A stretch of 7,057 bases of DNA from Clostridiales bacterium. GTDB lineage: Bacteria; Bacillota_A; Clostridia; Lachnospirales; Bianqueaceae. Position 1 is the stretch's first letter. Each line of letters starts with the position of its first letter. Positions 6,487 through 7,057 of this stretch are shown here, piece by piece. The notes beneath the pieces were generated by a model that saw only the letters and a program-made list of their open reading frames with translations, did no database searches and was not told where the DNA came from. The position numbers and the translations under genes were made by a program. Where the stretch lies: positions 1 through 7,057 of the forward strand of contig JAHZBS010000122.1 of NCBI GenBank assembly GCA_019423265.1, in the 5' to 3' direction.

Positions 6487-7057
6487 GGTGGTTCCCCCTA
6501 TGCCAGTTCTGCACCCGACAGTTCTCATTTCTCTGAAATGCTCGCCGGAAAGAGTATTCGCTGGCATAGCCCACCATTTGCGCAATTTCCGCTATCGAAT
6601 AGCTGGTCTCCTGGAGCAGTTTTTTTGCTCTCTCCAGCCTCAGGGTAGTCAAATAATCTAAAAAGTTTACGCCAATGGTTTCCTTGCACAGCCGGGAAAT
6701 CGTGGGCACTGAAAGATTCCATCGAGCGCTTAGATCTTTAAGCGACATATCGGGATCGCAATAATGCTCGTTGATATACTGCACGATTTCATTGCCCACC
6801 TCTCTGTAGGGCGGTTCAGTCTCTGTCTGCTCCGTTCCTTTCGCCAGACTATGATACGACTGTGAGATGCCCATTATGCCGGGGCCACATGTATTTCCAA
6901 TCTGAATTTCAAGCAGGGCGTTATACCGCTGGAGCGCTAGGGATTTTATCCACTCTGCCGTCTGGTCGTAATCTTGAAGGGGGTTAGACGCATCCTGGCC
7001 AATAATCAATATGGTTTGTGATGAGCTGATCTCGATCTCTTCGGTACAGACCAGCTG
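6479..7057 (-). CDS. AraC-family transcriptional regulator, C-terminal part (5' partial)
   Basis: The frame stays open to the right edge of the window, so 192 C-terminal residues are visible and the start lies outside. Counting from the first visible residue, the AraC-type DNA-binding domain covers about 86-187. Its first helix-turn-helix is at about 104-125 (MSLKDLSARWNLS...ISRLCKE), followed by NFLDYLTTLRLERAKKLL. The second is at 154-176 (SIAEIAQMVGYASEYSFRRAFQR). Before it, ALLEIQIGNTCGPGIMGI followed by SQSYHSLAKG resembles the degenerate GGDEF-like segment of YesN-type and large membrane-bound AraC regulators, where IGIG...SYxEA is usual. The full protein may therefore be long, possibly a response regulator or a Cache-type membrane sensor; this is inference. 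The extreme C-terminus (NCRVQNWHRGN) diverges from the common G-x-[ST]-P-x-x-[YF]-R. It precedes the glycosidase by 45 bases on the same strand and is the obvious candidate to control it. Confidence 0.9.
   Translation of the reverse strand, partial: QLVCTEEIEISSSQTILIIGQDASNPLQDYDQTAEWIKSLALQRYNALLEIQIGNTCGPGIMGISQSYHSLAKGTEQTETEPPYREVGNEIVQYINEHYCDPDMSLKDLSARWNLSVPTISRLCKETIGVNFLDYLTTLRLERAKKLLQETSYSIAEIAQMVGYASEYSFRRAFQRNENCRVQNWHRGNHHE

Noticed and set aside
7007..7009. TTG as the start codon of the AraC-type gene
   Set aside because: The frame continues open for 16 more codons to the window edge, no ribosome binding site precedes the TTG, and the sequence around it reads as the interior of a larger protein.

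Overview
The window looks like chromosomal DNA from a mid-GC (roughly 50-55 % by eye) Gram-positive anaerobe, most likely a gut-type member of the Clostridia. The reasons are the strong AGGAGG-type ribosome binding sites before nearly every gene, the cytidylate-kinase-like protein typical of that group, an AraC regulator of the large YesN-like kind, and a sugar-utilisation layout. The species cannot be named from the sequence.

Left part (bases 2-4495, + strand): a tightly packed operon for an oligopeptide/dipeptide-family (Opp/Dpp) ABC importer. In order it encodes a DppB-type permease whose N-terminus lies off the left edge, a DppC-type permease, and DppD- and DppF-type ATPases. A cytidylate-kinase-like P-loop protein follows as the last gene. 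Gaps are 13-20 bases, and the two ATPase genes overlap by 4 bases (ATGA). The substrate-binding protein is not in the window and probably lies upstream.

Right part (4547-7057, - strand): two genes read leftwards. The first is the C-terminal part of an AraC-family regulator entering from the right edge. About 45 bases downstream of it is a complete 628-residue GH36 / clan GH-D glycosidase. The two strands converge on a 51-base gap at 4496-4546 with no convincing intrinsic terminator.

Working model: the regulator controls a cytoplasmic glycosidase, and the neighbouring Opp-family importer may bring in its oligosaccharide substrate, although a peptide substrate for the importer is equally possible. 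The most interesting detail is in the glycosidase. The usual galactose-recognising Asp-Asp pair after strand 2 of the barrel reads Asp-Ala (D284-A285), while the predicted nucleophile (D389) and acid/base (D450) are intact. This suggests a substrate other than a plain alpha-galactoside. No mobile elements, CRISPR arrays or RNA genes were recognised. Apart from the glycosidase detail and a few small points, the region looks like an ordinary nutrient-uptake locus.
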